DNA of 64,000 nucleotides from Tiliqua scincoides (GCF_035046505.1 NC_089830.1:6190315-6254314), one strand, 5' to 3'; positions 11,051 through 24,125 are shown, numbered from the stretch's first letter. Translations and numbers: made by a program. The notes: a model not told the origin generated them from the letters alone.

Positions 11051-13602
11051 CCTCTCATCCAGGCTCTTCTTGTGACCGAACTATTAAAGTGGTGAAGGAT
11101 CAGTCCAAACAGCCCACAATAGTGAGGCTAAAGATGTTTCCCAGAAGAAGGGTGGTGGAAATATCTTTATTTTATATACGTATGTGCATGCATTCACCTG
11201 CACAGGTACAGACACACACTTCTCAGCTCACAGCTAGCCCCATTTGTATGTACAGCAAACAGTGCAGAAGCCCCTTTCCAGGCTGAGACCTGAATACACA
11301 GCGCCACCAAGTGCAGCCGGGGGTCTCTTCCTGTGTCCCAGAACTGAGCAAGAGACTCAAGGTTCCTGTCCTCGTGGCCTGAAGGAGTAAGGTCTACTAA
11401 CGTGTGAGCCAGAGCTTAATTTCCAGAGGTACCTGGAGACCTCTGTTTTCTGATCTGTTTAGCACAGTCGCTCCTAATCTCAAGGATGCAGGTGATGGCC
11501 ATGATGACACATAGACAGCAATTTAAAAAAAAAAAATGGGCAGGAGTGCAGAGCTACAGAGTTACCGCAGAATGTGACATAATTCAATAAAACCACGTTG
11601 TCCTCATCTGTCACTAGCCTTACAGTAGTTGTCAGTTCATTGCTATTTGAGGAAAAAGCACTCTGCACATGCTCAAGGCAGGCATTCCATTCCACATTCC
11701 AGCTATTCCAGGGATAGCAGGTTGCTGGCACCGACAAAGCCTGACCCAAATAATTCACCCTTCTTCTGGGTAGCTTCTGCAGGAGGCTTCAAGGAATGAG
11801 GGAATGGCATGTCTTCGTGGGTGCCCCACCCTAAGGCTTGTCCCTGGTCTTCTTCAAAGCACAGGTGCGGACTTTTTGCAGATCCTGCTTCTGTGGCCTG
11901 AACAACAGCCTGGTTTCGTTCTGCATTCCAGTCTCACGTATTCCAAGCTGAGTGAAAACAGGTTCCAGGTGAAGTACCTCCAGTGAAGCTTGGCCCAAAT
12001 AATTAATCCTTCTTGAGGGTAGCTTCTGTGTGATGCTTCACATATTTTGTGAACATTTTCCTGGAGATGGAGATAAAACATGATAGAAAAAGCTTCAGCT
12101 GCTTAATGTTGTTGTTCAGATTGTTGTGACAAGGTCAGCAAGGAAGTTGCCCCCCTCTTAAAGTCTGTTGCTCATCACCTACAGCAACACCAATGCTCCA
12201 GTTACAACCAGGGCTGGTCCAACCTTGAGGGTGACAGAGGTGGGGCAGTAGACTGGTGCAGATGCCTATCTGCAGAAGCCATTAGCCTCCACTGGTCTCC
12301 CATCTCTCACTCTCTGGTTTGGAAAAGGCAGAGGGGGTGGAGCAGAAGATCACCCCCTCGCCCAGCACTCTTCTCTCTGATGCTCTGGCCCACAAATCTC
12401 TTCTCCTCCACACTTCCTGGCAGCACATCACCAGTTAAAGACGGGCAGCATTTGGCAGGCCATCTCCAGTGCCAGGAGACCTTCGGTCAGCCCTGGTTGC
12501 AAACAAGTTTGCCCTTGTTTGTACTGTGCAGTGACACCCAGCTCTCCCTCTCATTCCACCATCTAATTCTGGGGAAGCAGTACAAACCCTGAACCAAAGC
12601 TTGGAGACAGTCCTGGGATGAGTGTGGACAAACAACTGAAGCTGGATCCCTAAAAGCAGAAGTGGGTAAGAAATGCTGACACTCTGCCTGGGAGAAGTCA
12701 TCCTTTTTTGGCCAAAGTTGTGCTCCTCCTGGGATAGTGAGGATGCAGCTGGGAGTTCTCTTGAATTCTGCACAGTCCCAGGTGGCTTCTGTCCCCAGGA
12801 GGACTGCTTTTCTATCTGCAGCCTTGCCTGGAAAAGTCAGATCCAGCCACTTTCATCCATGCCCAGATCACTAACCCAGAGTTGCCAGGGGATGTCCTCT
12901 GAAAACAGTTTGGAAGCTTCCTTCAACCAGTCAGTCAGATTACTGGTGGGGGCAAGTAGATGGAAATAGAGTGCACCTATTTTGCAACGTCTACACTGGC
13001 TACCAATTTGCTCCTGGGCCCATTTCAAAATGTTGGCCTTTAAATGTACCTGGAGCCAACATACCTGAAGGACGGTGTTCTCCCAGATCCACGTATCCAG
13101 TTCCTGAGATCTGCACCAGAGGGCGCAATCCTAACCAACTTTCCAGCACTGCCATAGCTGTGCCAGTGGGGCATGTGCTGCATCCTGCAGTTGGGGGGCA
13201 GTCATCGAGGCCTCCTCAAGGTAGGGCAATGTTTGTTCCCTTACCTCAGAGTTGCATTGCCCTTACGTCAGTGCTGGAAAATTGGTTAGGATTGAGGCCA
13301 GAGGCTCTCCTTCCTGATTCACCATTGACAGAGGTCCAATTGACAGTCACAAGGGTCTTTTTATTGGTGCCCCCCCCATAGAACACCCTTCTCTGTCCAG
13401 CTCCCACATGTAAGAACAGGTTAATTTGGCAAGGCCTTCCCAGCTTTGTACTTTGCTTATTGATTTTACAGTAATTTTAGTATTTATATAGATTGCATGC
13501 GTGCTTGTAATTTTTATTCTCATCAATCATTTGTGAATTGCTTTGATTTCTTGGAGAGTGGACTAAAAATTAAGTAAATAAATAGACAGATAAAGGCAGG
13601 CT
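11051..13602. other. No recognised gene or well-defined repeat
   Basis: There are several short open frames on both strands but no splice-flanked conserved exon. The segment 12220-12420 ('ctctcactctctgg', 'gtggagcagaag', 'ctcttctctctgatgctc') resembles low-copy sequence at 4380-4460, 19780-19940 and 43080-43270, so it is probably part of an old transposon. Confidence 0.5.
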
Positions 13603-13946
13603 CAGTGGCATCACTAGGGATTGCACCACCAGGTGTACAAAGCCATTGTGTCACCCCTATGATGGACCTCCTCCCATGCAGTGGGCAGGGCAACGCCCCG
13701 GGCAGTGAGCATGATGGTGTAACATTGCCCCATCCCCATTGGGTTTTTTGCTATAACTTTTGCTAGAGGTATTTCAACTCAGTTTGTTTCATTGCATTCT
13801 GAATAAAATTACACATATAATATGATGGTATTAGTCAAATATATCAAGATTTAAAATTTTTTGGCTAGTAGTGGTGTTACCCCCCCCCCCCGGTGTGCGT
13901 CATCCAGTGTGACCTGCACCTCTTGCACCCCCTAAGGACACCACTG
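13603..13946. mobile_element. hAT non-autonomous element, 'cagtggc' ends, perfect 8-bp TSD
   Basis: The 344-bp element starts 'cagtggcatcactaggg' and ends 'cctaaggacaccactg'. It is flanked by the perfect direct repeat ggcaggct at 13595-13602 and 13947-13954. The 8-bp duplication and the CAGTG...CACTG ends fit the hAT superfamily (Tip100/Ac-like). No transposase is present. Confidence 0.85.
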
Positions 13947-13954
13947 GGCAGGCT

Positions 13955-15470
13955 GCTTTTTCTTGGTCACTTGACACTCCCAATGTAACCAAGGTCAGAG
14001 AAGAGTCTCTGCCTGCAAGACTCCCCATCTACCTGCTGGCTTTGGGATCAGGTGCAGGAAGAACTGTAATTACAGGCTAGTGCTTCACAGTCTGTAACAG
14101 TCTGAGAAAGGTACAACCTGGAGACTGTGTCACCCTGCCTTCCCACAGCTGTCATTGCTGACTGGGTGACTTGTCCCTTGGAAGACTTACCTGTCCCTGG
14201 GTGACTTACCCCTTGGAAGCAAGAGGTATGACAGACAGGTGACTGCCCAAAGCTTCTCTTTGTCATTCAGGGAAGCAGAAAGGGAAGCCTCCCATAGCCT
14301 TGGGGATTAGGGAGAATCTGATAGTCTGGCCCAGCCCTGAAGTTGAGGGTTCAAGCTTGTGAACCTGGAAATGCTTCTGCCTGGATGACAAAAGAAATGA
14401 TTGAGCCAGCAAGAATTTTATCCTTCCTGAATCTCAGGAGTTTAAAGTGTTTTTCAAAGGCCAGGCATCTTTTGTTGTCACAGTCAAAGGCTTATTAGCT
14501 AATTTGCATTCCTTTGACTCTTCAAAGCCAGCTTGGGTAAGAGATTGTCAGGAAAAGGAACTCCCAAGAGAAGGCCAGTTGACCAAGGGGAGTAGGACCC
14601 AGTGGTTAGTGTGCACACACCCCTTCCTGCTCCCTGATTTCATTGTACTAGATCTGCAATTGAATGATGGGGAGGGAATTTTGGTAGTTTGTATCCACTG
14701 CCAGCATCCCAGGCTACAGAGATCAGGCAGAGGAGAGTCATCTGGGAACATTCTCCCAGGAGAACACTGATCCCCATGGGTTCTTATTAAACCCAAAACC
14801 ACAGTAGAGTTTGCAGGGCATAGAGATGTGGCGATCCCCTGAATTACCTGAGCCCAAGCAGACCAAGGGTCAAAATGAAACTAACTTACTAAAAATCCAA
14901 AAGAAAAGGGAATTAAATAATGTGGTAAAAGGAAAGGAAGTTGGAGCATCCCAGCTCCATCCTCTGGACATTACTGGCTACTGATGGGAAACATTTATGG
15001 AGCTTTCCAGCATAGTTCAGGCAGCTTCCATCTCCCCTGGGATCTCCAAGGGCAGAGTCTGCAGAGTTAGTCCCCATCAGGGGGATGGTGTGCTGAAGTG
15101 AAACCTTGGGCTGGGCTCACAGGTGCATCTGTGGTACGTACCTATACAGTGTGGGAATTAGATGCAGCTCCAGTGTGAAGAGGATTTAAACATCTCATCC
15201 TAGTCTTGCACAATAAATACCTGATGCTTTTTCTTTTTTTCAGGCAATGGTGACTGATGAAGGTTCTAGGAGAGGGGTGAGAACGTCAGGGGTCTTCTCA
15301 CCAAGACTTAGAGACAAATGCTGCTCTTGGAAGGTGACAGCTACACAACTGTACACAGAGAGAGCAGATTCTCACCTTTGCCAAATGCACAGAAGCCATG
15401 GAGGCATGATTCCCCTCCCTCTCCGTAAGAAACCAAGTGTGGATACCAAGATGAGAACAGGCCTTATGTC
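13955..15470. other. No recognised gene or repeat
   Basis: Open frames such as 14447-14770 are short, overlap frames on the other strand and show no known domain. Confidence 0.5.
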
Positions 15471-15478
15471 ATCTAGAG

Positions 15479-16002
15479 CAGTGTTTCTCAAACTCTGGGT
15501 CGGGACCCACTAGGTGAGTTGTGAACCAGTTTCAGCTGGGTCCCCATTCACTTCAATGTGTATTTTATATTTAATATACTCGTATTAGACTTGATGCTAC
15601 CATGGTATGTGACTGCATTTAGAGCAATGCTACAGATCTGTGGCTCCAATGTATATGCTTTTAACAATGATAGCCACAATTGAGCTTACTCCCAGGTCAG
15701 TGTGGATAGGATTGCAGCCTTTGGGATGTTTGGGGATTTTTTTTTTTAAACAGATAGCAACTGCTTGGGAGGGTAGGAGAGTTCTTTATTTTTAAACTTA
15801 TTCTTATTGTACATTTTTAATTTTCTTAATTTATTGATTTGATTTGATTTTGTTGTATGGTGGTGTTAAACATTTTCCTGCCTGGTGATGTCACTTTCAG
15901 CCATGGCATCACATCCAGACTAATGACATAACTTCTGGTGGGTCCCGGCAGATTGTCATTGTAGAAAGTGGGTCCCGGTGCTGAAAAGTTTGAGAACCAC
16001 TA
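15479..16002 (+). mobile_element. hAT non-autonomous element, family A, perfect TSD
   Basis: The 524-bp copy starts 'cagtgtttctcaaactctgg' and ends 'gtttgagaaccacta'. It is flanked by atctagag at 15471-15478 and 16003-16010. This matches the NTCTAGAN target preference of Charlie-type hAT elements. The inner part is AT-rich and contains the 'gagcttactcccaggtcagtg' block shared with the palindromic MITE family. Confidence 0.9.
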
Positions 16003-16010
16003 ATCTAGAG

Positions 16011-16372
16011 AAGGAGTCTCCAAACTTTTCAGTATGAAGGCTGCATGGTATGTTTTTGCAAGCTGAAAAAAAAATCAGTTTTATAAATGAATGAATGAAT
16101 GAATTTTAAATGAATGAATAAGTTTTGCTTGGATCTTTTTTGTAATCAGCGTGATATAATTCAGAACAAAAGAGTAATATGACAGTTACAAAGAAAAAAA
16201 ATGTATTGCTTAAGCTGAGAAATAATATACAGGTAAAAATGTCAAATGTCAAAAATGTCAAATGTTAGCAAAAAAAAATTTAGCAATATAAAATATTTTA
16301 AGATTCTGAGGGCCGGATAAAACCTTGTGAGGGGCCTGATGTGGTCCTCAGGCTGTGGTTTGGAGACCCCTG
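16011..16372 (+). mobile_element. Second hAT element sharing the same target site
   Basis: The ends are 'aaggagtctccaaactttt' (degenerate CAGGGGTCTCCAAAC) and 'gtttggagacccctg'. The left flank is atctagag (16003-16010), which is also the right flank of the preceding element. The right flank is atctagaa (16373-16380). It belongs to a different hAT family from family A. It contains a short (GAAT)n tract near 16086-16104. Confidence 0.85.
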
Positions 16373-17071
16373 ATCTAGAAAGATGAGAAGCAACATCCAG
16401 ACTTCCAACCACTAGCTGAGAAAGTGCTCTGTGAAACTCAGCAGCTCAGCAGCAACATTGCAATGTTAACAGTGGTTGGCCCCACCTAATAATGAAGGAC
16501 GTATTTGACACTGACACCCCAACACTCTCACAAGTCATCGCAATAGAAGGACATGTCAGGTAGAAACCAAGGCCGTTCTGGCAGCACCTGGAGCCACACC
16601 TTCAATGCAATGCACAGGACCTGCAAACTGCACATTGACAAGAAAGGAGGGGTCACATGAGGACGTCCTGACAACACTGTCCCAGAAACTGTGTGAATGC
16701 TACTCCACCAGCAGCTGCTGTGGGGGCCTAGGCCTGGAGCCTTTCGGGAGCAGTCCATATTAGACACTGAAGGCATCCCCACAGTTGCAGTGCTTTTTGA
16801 GGGTGGAGACTTCTGGAGGATTAAGGGGAAGGAAAAAAGCTGCTGTGACTCCACATTATCTCTCTTTGCCTATTTGGTCCTTACAAAGCACCAGGTGGGT
16901 GGAGGCGATTTGGAGCCTGCCCGCCTCCCCTTTGGTTACTCATGGTGTGCAGCCCTTGCTTTGTGCCACTTCTGTTTGTAATGATCAGAAGTGGTGCAGC
17001 TTGGGTTCCAGTGGAAGAAGAGGGAAAAGGAAAGAAAACTGCTGTGTATCACACTTGCTTGCTTACTTTCT

Positions 17072-17072
<1 letters not shown>

Positions 17073-17120
<48 letters not shown>
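17073..17120. repeat. (GTAA)12 microsatellite
   Basis: Twelve perfect GTAA units. The length purity suggests it may be polymorphic. Confidence 0.97.
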
Positions 17121-17122
<2 letters not shown>

Positions 17123-17441
17123 AGTTTACAATAAGTATAAGTTTAAAAATTTATTTAAAATAAATGAGGGGGTGTCCCTGGGCAAGTGGGACAGCTTGGG
17201 CAGAAGTGGAGCTGGTGCTTGCTGTGGAGCTGCACAGTGGAAGAGAAGTGGAGCTGGTGCTTGCTGCTTTACCAGCAAATGGGAGGCAGGCTGTCATCAC
17301 ACTTTCAGTCATACGCTTTCAGAGGGATGATCTTGTTGTGCTCCTTCCCATAGTCTGAAAAGAGAGGAAGCATTATCCCCCCCCCCCCCCACTGCAGGAG
17401 GGAAGCCTGAGGCTGTGAGGTTTGCCTACAGTCCTCAAGTG

Positions 17442-17848
17442 CAGTGGCTCTCAAACTGTGGATCAAGACCCTTCAGTGGGTTGCAGTGACCCAATTTTTG
17501 GTGCCTCATGAAACTGACAAAGCGGATCACTTACCAGGAAAATTATTGAGCCTTATGGAAACTGAGCCAAGTGTGCACATTTACTTGTGAGTAGGTGACT
17601 GCACCCCAGCTCTTAATGAAGGCCAGGCGAAGGGGAACACAAGGCCAAAAGAATGGTCCTGATCCAATGAATATGGAGCTCAACAAATGCTCCAGAAAGT
17701 GCCCCCCACCATATTTAAAGGGATAAAAACAGAGGCTTGAATGGATGGTAAAGTGATTTTTTTTTCCAGTCTCAAAAAGCTAGGTGGGTCCTGATAGAGT
17801 ATTGTTTTAAAAAGTGGGTCCTGGTGCTAAAATGTTTGGGGACCACTG
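17442..17848 (+). mobile_element. hAT non-autonomous element, family B
   Basis: The ends are 'cagtggctctcaaactgtgg' and 'gtttggggaccactg', and the flanks are ctcaagtg and ccccagtg (6 of 8 bases equal). The internal text, 'gccttatggaaactga', 'aatggtcctgatccaatgaa' and 'gggtcctggtgctaaaatg', is shared with 53617-54159 and its 3' end is repeated at 24126-24179. Confidence 0.8.
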
Positions 17849-18854
17849 CCCCAGTGAGTTTGTGGTGAGAACGGAAGTAGGGAAGCCTTGCTCCATAGCC
17901 CACGCCTTCAGCCACTGTGCAACCAGCTGTCAAGGATGGCTTCCAGTACATGGTGGAGGCTGTGTGCAGAGAGCCTCCCCAACAGCAGATAGTGGTGGTG
18001 CATATTGCCAAATGTACACACTTGCAGACTCATTGCTCCACATTCATCTCCCTGAGTTAGATGAGTGGCTTTCTCTGGGCAGTCAGGCAGCTGTTCTACA
18101 TTCTTTCAGAGCTGGGGAGGGGGCTGCACGAGACATGCCAGGGAAACCGTTGACGTAGCTGGTGGAGAGGCCGGCCCAGGGCTGCGAACAGGAGGTGGCA
18201 GGGCAGCTGAATTCCTTCCGGCCTGCCTTGGCGTCTCTGACCTCAGCAGAGTGAAGCAAGGGGCTATATCTGTCAGTGACAGACCAGAATGGAATGTGCT
18301 GCTGTGCCAGGAGGGGCCCCTGTCCTCTTTCTCCCATCCACCGCTCCTCTTATGGAGAAGAGAACAAGGGAGGGCAGTGGAGGGGGATGCTGGCGGCCGG
18401 TTGCTTGCATGCCACTGTCTGAAGCGCTCCTCTTATGGAGAAGCCGTGGGGGGAACCCTTCATGGTTGTGGAAGCAAGAGAGCTTCCAGTGCCGGTCTGT
18501 GCCTGGAATTCTAAACAGAACGGGCTCCCCCCGCACCCCAGCCGGCCCACGCTTTTCCCAGGACACGGTGCTCCTACTTTGTATGGTGTTAGCAGGAGGG
18601 ATGCAACATGGACTGTGAGCCATCTGGACACAGTCAATATCATGCGTCTAGGCATAGCGATGCCCGACCACTGAATGAGTCCACAGGGTGTATGAGCTAC
18701 CCTATAATTCATGCTCTCTAACCACTCGGCAGACCAACAAGAAGAGAAGGTGCAAAGGTCACATTCTCCCCGTCCTTCCAAGTACTGTAGTATATTTTCT
18801 GGCTGACATATAGTAGTTATTCCACATTTCCTCTGAACTGTTCAGGAAAGCAGC

Positions 18855-18985
18855 CATGGCTTCACCCCTTTCCTGTTTCCTCTTCACAACGACCTTGTGA
18901 AGTAGGCTAGGCTGAAAGAGAGAGTGACTGGTCTCACTGGGGTCATCCAGTGTCATCCAGTAAACTTCATGGTAGAACAGCATTC
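18855..18985 (-). mobile_element. MIR-like SINE (partial)
   Basis: The blocks 'cttcacaacgaccttgtgaagtaggc', 'agagagagtgactgg' and 'gtcatccag' follow the SINE order seen at 10856. The head is degraded and is truncated by the hAT element that begins at 18994. Confidence 0.6.
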
Positions 18986-18993
18986 CCCCCCAC

Positions 18994-19620
18994 CAGTGGC
19001 GTAGCTAAGGGGGTGCAGGGGGTAGCAGTTGCACAGGGCATCAAGCTTTAGGGGGGCAACAAGCTGAGCTTGACACTAGTGACCAATATTATGAAAATCT
19101 TGGTATGTATGAATAATACCATCATGTTACATATCATTGGAAAGGTAATTTAATGCAGAGTGCAATGAAACAAACTGCACCGGAATATCTGTAATCTATC
19201 AAAAGTTATGGCAATTAACCAGAAAATGAAAACACCTGTCTTGTGGAACAAAAAGAGGATTTGCTTAACTCCAAACCGACCTATGAGACTGTTCTGAGTG
19301 CCAATGAAATGTTATTATGATACAGCATGGAACCAATAGCTTTTTATTTATTTCCTTAATTAAATTTGATTTTATCATGCAGGGGGAGCTACAAAATCTT
19401 CTTTGACCCCAGATCGCAGATAGATGCCTTAGCTATGCCATTGACTGGGGGGAGGCAGCAGAGCAAGTGGGTGGTGAGCTGCTGTGGGGAGGAGGTGTGT
19501 GCCTCCCAATTTTCTCTTTTTAAAAAGCCCGGGTGCGATGTCACTTCTGCTTGTGACATCACTTCCAGGGCAACATTTTGAGCTTTGTGCCGGCCTACAC
19601 GATCATTAGCTACGCCACTG
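18994..19620. mobile_element. hAT non-autonomous element, 'cagtggcgtagcta' ends
   Basis: The 627-bp element has perfect terminal inverted repeats (cagtggcgtagctaa / ttagctacgccactg) and flanks ccccccac (18986-18993) and ctccccac (19621-19628). Its internal 'accatcatgttacat', 'aatgaaacaaactgc' and 'tatcaaaagttat' blocks recur at 56.8, 59.3 and 24.2 kb. Confidence 0.88.
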
Positions 19621-19954
19621 CTCCCCACCATGCACCTCTCTGGCTGTCCTAGGTGAACAGGAAATTTTGGTATGCATAGGTGATAGGGCAGTATCAAGGA
19701 GTGATTGATATTTCTTCAAGATGGGTGAACATGAATCACAAAGGTTTGTGTGGGCAGGACCAGCCCAAGACTTCCTGGCACCTGGGATGGCATGCCAAAG
19801 GCTGCCCTCCCCAGCCTGGTGATATATCAGCCTCCCACCGCCTGGCTTGAAACAGGAAGAGGGGGTGGAGCAAAAGAGGAAGGGTGCAAGAGAGTCTCCA
19901 CTGCTAGCCTGCCACTCTCCTCTCCACCGCCTGTCCTTTTCTGCTTTCTTTTAG

Positions 19955-20207
19955 AACTCGATCCAATGGGTTCAAACTGCAAGGGAGGAGGTTCCAGTAG
20001 ATTATCAGGAAGAAATTCACGATGGTAAGCGTAGTTCAGCGGTGGAGCAGATTGCCAAGGGAGGTGGTGGGTTCTCCCTCTCTGGAGATTTGCAGGCAGA
20101 GGTTCAACAGATACCTGCTAGAGATGCTCTAGGAAGATTCCCTGCTACAAGCAGGGGGTTGGACTAGATGACCTTGTTGATCCCTTCCAACTCTATGATG
20201 CTATGAA
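19955..20207 (+). mobile_element. CR1 LINE 3' end
   Basis: It reads 'ggttcaaactgcaaggga', 'ggtggtgggttctccctctc', 'ggttggactagatgacc' and 'cccttccaactctatgatgctatg'. The closing ATGCTATG-type octamer is the known CR1 3' terminus of birds and reptiles. It is strongly 5'-truncated. Confidence 0.85.
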
Positions 20208-20812
20208 GAGGAGTGATGGTGAGTTGGTGGACAGAGGTGGGCTGCTTGAGGCAACTGCCTCAACTGGCCACAGGGATGGGCCGGCTTTGCATGTGGGAAT
20301 TTGGAAATGTGCTCTGATGGTAGGTTTGTTAACTTTATCGCCCAGCAGATGTTCGTGCCTGCTCTACAGCTACGTGGCCATCCAAGAGGAAAAGCCTTTC
20401 CTTACATGGGGATGCAGTGATAGGAAGAATAGGGCCTGCTGTGCTGTTATGTACCAGGGAAAGCCATGGGCCCCCTGCTGGGAAACGAAGTGGTACAGCA
20501 CATCCACCCACCTACTTGGTGGTCAGCAAGGCTGGCTTTAAGCCAACTGGACCAATTTATCCCAATTGGGCCCTTTGCCTAAGGGCCCCTGCACTAGGGC
20601 AAAAAAAAAAAAAAATAAAATTAATATTTTTACTAAATAATTTCACAGTAATTAAAACAAAGTGGTTTTGTAACTATTTCCTTTTCAAAGCTAATCAACA
20701 CATCTTGTTTGTTTACATGCAGGCATACCTGCATGCAATTTGATATTAAAATTTGGTCCATTAACTCTCATGCACAATTTCAGCGCACATTTTGATTACA
20801 TTCCATTCTACT

Positions 20813-21173
20813 TGTTGTTGGCAACCTTCAGTCTCGAAAGACTATGGTATCACGCTCTGAAAGGTGGTTCTGGAACAGCGTCTAGTGTGGCTGAAAAGGC
20901 CAATCCGGGAGTGACAATCCCTTCCACACCGGGAGCAAGTGCAGTCTGTCCCTGGTCTGTCTCCCTGGCTATGGGCCTTCCTTCTTTGCCTCTTTGCCTC
21001 AGACTGTTGGCCAAGTGTCTCTTCAAACTGGGAAAGGCCATGCTGCACAGCCTGCCTCCAAGCGGGCCGCTCAGAGGCCAGGGTTTCCCACTTGTTGAGG
21101 TCCACTCCTAAGGCCTTCAGATCCCTCTTGCAGATGTCGTTGTATCGCAGCTGTGGTCTACCTGTAGGGCGCT
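20813..21173 (-). mobile_element. RTE-like LINE 3' end with 12-bp TSD
   Basis: The minus strand encodes the extreme C-terminus of a non-LTR reverse transcriptase protein, including a Cys-rich knuckle (DCTCSRCGRDCHSRIGLFSH). It ends with 'gactgaaggttgccaaca'. The copy is flanked by the 12-base direct repeat ttccattctact (20801-20812 and 21174-21185). It is 5'-truncated at the codons for GRPQL. The clade name is my best guess. Confidence 0.85.
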
Positions 21174-21240
21174 TTCCATTCTACTCTACTTTCCATTCCA
21201 TTCCATTCCATGCTTTCCATTCCATTCTACTGTACAGATA
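21174..21240. repeat. (TTCCA)n-like pentamer repeat
   Basis: An imperfect TTCCA/TCTAC run adjoins the 5' break of the LINE. Its first bases are that LINE's target duplication. Confidence 0.7.
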
Positions 21241-24125
21241 TAAAGTCTATAATGGATTTTATTTATATCTGCAGGATTCTACAGACTTGGCTATGAACCT
21301 GAGACCCCACAAAAAATGTTTCCAATTGGACCCTGCAGGTCCTAAAGCCAGTCCTGGTGGTCAGACCTTAATGTGATACACTTATGACCACTGGTTACTG
21401 CACAGCAGGGAGAGCGCATGTGATGTTGCTGCCTACACCCTATTCATCTGTCAGGTTTAATGTAGCTTAAACCTCCCATTGGCACTCTCTTTGCCTTCTC
21501 AAGACACTCAGTCCCTTTGTAGTCTTAAAGCAACCCCATGCGTGTGCAAGCAGGGCGACCTGTGAACCGTCCGACGGAGTGGCGCCTTCGCTCCAGGCCT
21601 GCACCATTGTTCATGGCTGCATGTTGTCTTATGTTCACTTGGCCCAGGTCCCTGTTTCTCCTGGGATGCCACCCTCTTTTCTTGTAGGGCTGCTGTGCAT
21701 GTCACAACCACATGACGAGGTAGGAATTTGACGAGTGGAACTTTTCTTGGCAAGAAGGTGCAGTGACGGAGAGATAACCTCACCTGCTGACTTTCTGCCC
21801 ACGGGTGGAACGAAAAGATGCAAATGGCAGCCCCTGGAACGATGTCCCAGTTCAGCCACTGGTTTCCTGGGCATGTCACTTTCAGCTGGCACGTATCCGA
21901 TCAGAGGCATAACAAGGGTGGAGTCTGAGGGGTACCTACCGCAAATGCTATGCCAGGAGGGGTGCAATTTTTTTCCTCCACCAGTACCTTCTCCTCCATG
22001 ACATCCAGGTTCTCTGGAGAAGGAAGAGGCTCTTAGGGCTGCCACTTTGTGATCTGGCTGCCACCTCCATTCCTTCTCCTGCGGAGGCTCCCCCTTGAAA
22101 GTAGAGAGCCCCCACAGGAGAAGGAACGGGGGAGGGGCAACCAAATTGCAGAGCAGTTGCTGCCAGTGCTGCTCCTCCTTTGGGTGAACCTGGAAGTGGC
22201 ATCATGACATCATATAACATAGTGATGTCACTGCCCGGGGTGCCGGGGCTATTAGATACACCTCTGCATCTGATATTAGCGAGGGACAAACAACGCCTAT
22301 GAGTGACGGGGACGGGTGCCAGGCAACAAGGACCATCTCTGTTGACAGGGTTGAAACAGGCGTGCCTCCGCTTTTATTCCCCACAACTGTTCCTCTGTGT
22401 CAGTCCTCCCCATCTGTGTCATGCTGAGCTCCCTCCCCATCTCCTAGTCCTGGCTTCACTCTATCTATGAGTCACCATCTGCTCTGACAGCTGCTTGACA
22501 GTCCAAGCCTGCAGACAGTCGTCAAGGGGAGGCTGCCTGGGAAGGGCCATGTGTGCGGCTGACTCAGGAGCAGCCTTCCCGCCTTCCTCCCAGCATCCAC
22601 AGCGGAACGTTCCCAGTCCTGTTCAACAGGTTTGGCTGATTCTGTGCCCCACAGGACGCCTGCTGTGATATCCGGGCATTTACACAGCGGTGTGTAGACC
22701 ACAGCCCAGGACAAGAGGCATGACCCTCGTTGCCAGCTCCAGACGGAGGCTTGAAGGGCTGCTGAGTTAAGTTCAGCTTGGAGCAGAAAATTTGCAGGCC
22801 ACATACGGTGTTGTAGATTCTGTGCCAATGCAAGTGGCAGGTGGGGGGAGAGCTGACCTCTGGAAGTAGCTGCAGAATTCGGCTTCCAGAGAACCGCAGC
22901 CTTGCTTTTTGGAAACACACACAACCTTCTAATTGTCATTGCTGAAAGTGGCCTGCTGGGACCCAGTGCCATGACTTGTCCATTCTTCTCAACTGCACAG
23001 TTTTGTCTTTTCAAAAAGATAGCTGATGGGCAGACAAGGCTGGTTTCGGAGGCCAGTCCCATCCAGGCATGTGCTGGAGGCACATGTCCTCCCGGGCCCC
23101 CCCTCACCCAGGGCACATCAGTGGCCCAGCTTGCTCTCTGGCCACCAGGGAGCATTGCCAGTCCAACCTTGCTAGATGATGTGGGGAAGGGAGGAAAGAG
23201 GAAATGGGGGGGGGGGCTTCTTTTTTTTTTCCACAGCAACCAGCATAGTCCAGCAGCAAGGCTACCACCAAAAAGCAGGGTGGGGAGGGAGCTTCCTCCA
23301 CTCATGGTCATTACCACTGCTGTCCTCAACCCAGCTGCCAGGCTGGGGTCTGAAGAGGGGGAAATAGGCTGGGGTGGGCTGTGAGGCACCCTTGGAGGTG
23401 TACGTGTATGCCCAAGGACTTGAAACTGGGCTGTGCCCAGGGTCTGGCATACCCTGATACTGATGGGGGAGGGCGGCAGGAGAAAGACCTTGCCCTCTGT
23501 CTTTCTGGCAATTGGGCCAAAAGCAAATAAACTGGCCATGCTGTTCTCTCCTGGTCAGTTGGCAACCACAGAGTGGGGGTGTGGTAGAAACACCTGAAGG
23601 CTGTGCCAGAGGTAAAATGTGGGAGGTGACACAGAACAGGACTGGCAGAAGAAAAAGCACAAGGGGGAACACAGATGAATTTGGGCACACTGGACAGGAA
23701 CCAGGGTCGCACCTGAATGCAGCAAACCCCCCCTCACCTCCCCCCCCCAATCCTGGTGAACTACAAGTGGAGCCAGGCTCAGGCAGGCTCTGGGGCATGT
23801 TGTATTTGCAGAGTGCAGAATACAGACTGCTCTGGGGTGTGTGTCTGTTCTCCTGTCGCCCATGCAGCTCTGACGCGCCACAGGACATTCACCATCACAG
23901 GACATTCACCAGTGGGTGTTCTACAGCAGCACACTTTGTGCAAGCACCAACTGCTAGCCCTGCCTGGCTGCTTCTCACCTTTCAGGTGATGTTTGTTTCT
24001 GCTGCTGTGGTGAAAGCACAGAGTTGTTTGACGAGCAGGGAACACGCCTTGGCACAGAGTACAAGAGCCTCACCCCACAGACAACATGACAGAAAGCAGG
24101 GTATTGGACATTTGTGGCATGGGAT
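21241..24125. other. GC-rich stretch without a recognised gene
   Basis: Long overlapping open frames occur on both strands (for example minus 22472-23539, 355 codons, and plus 23512-24246). Their translations are rich in Pro, Ser, Gly and Leu with no domain. Both strands are open at once, which is what few stops in GC-rich DNA would give. I see no splice-site and conservation pattern that would make it an exon. Confidence 0.5.

Noticed and set aside
17073-17120. GTAA array as a CRISPR-like or regulatory repeat
   Set aside because: It is a plain tetranucleotide microsatellite without spacers.
22472-23539. 355-codon minus-strand open frame as a host gene
   Set aside because: No domain, biased composition, other strand also open, and no splice or conservation evidence. 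Kept only as a low-interest finding.
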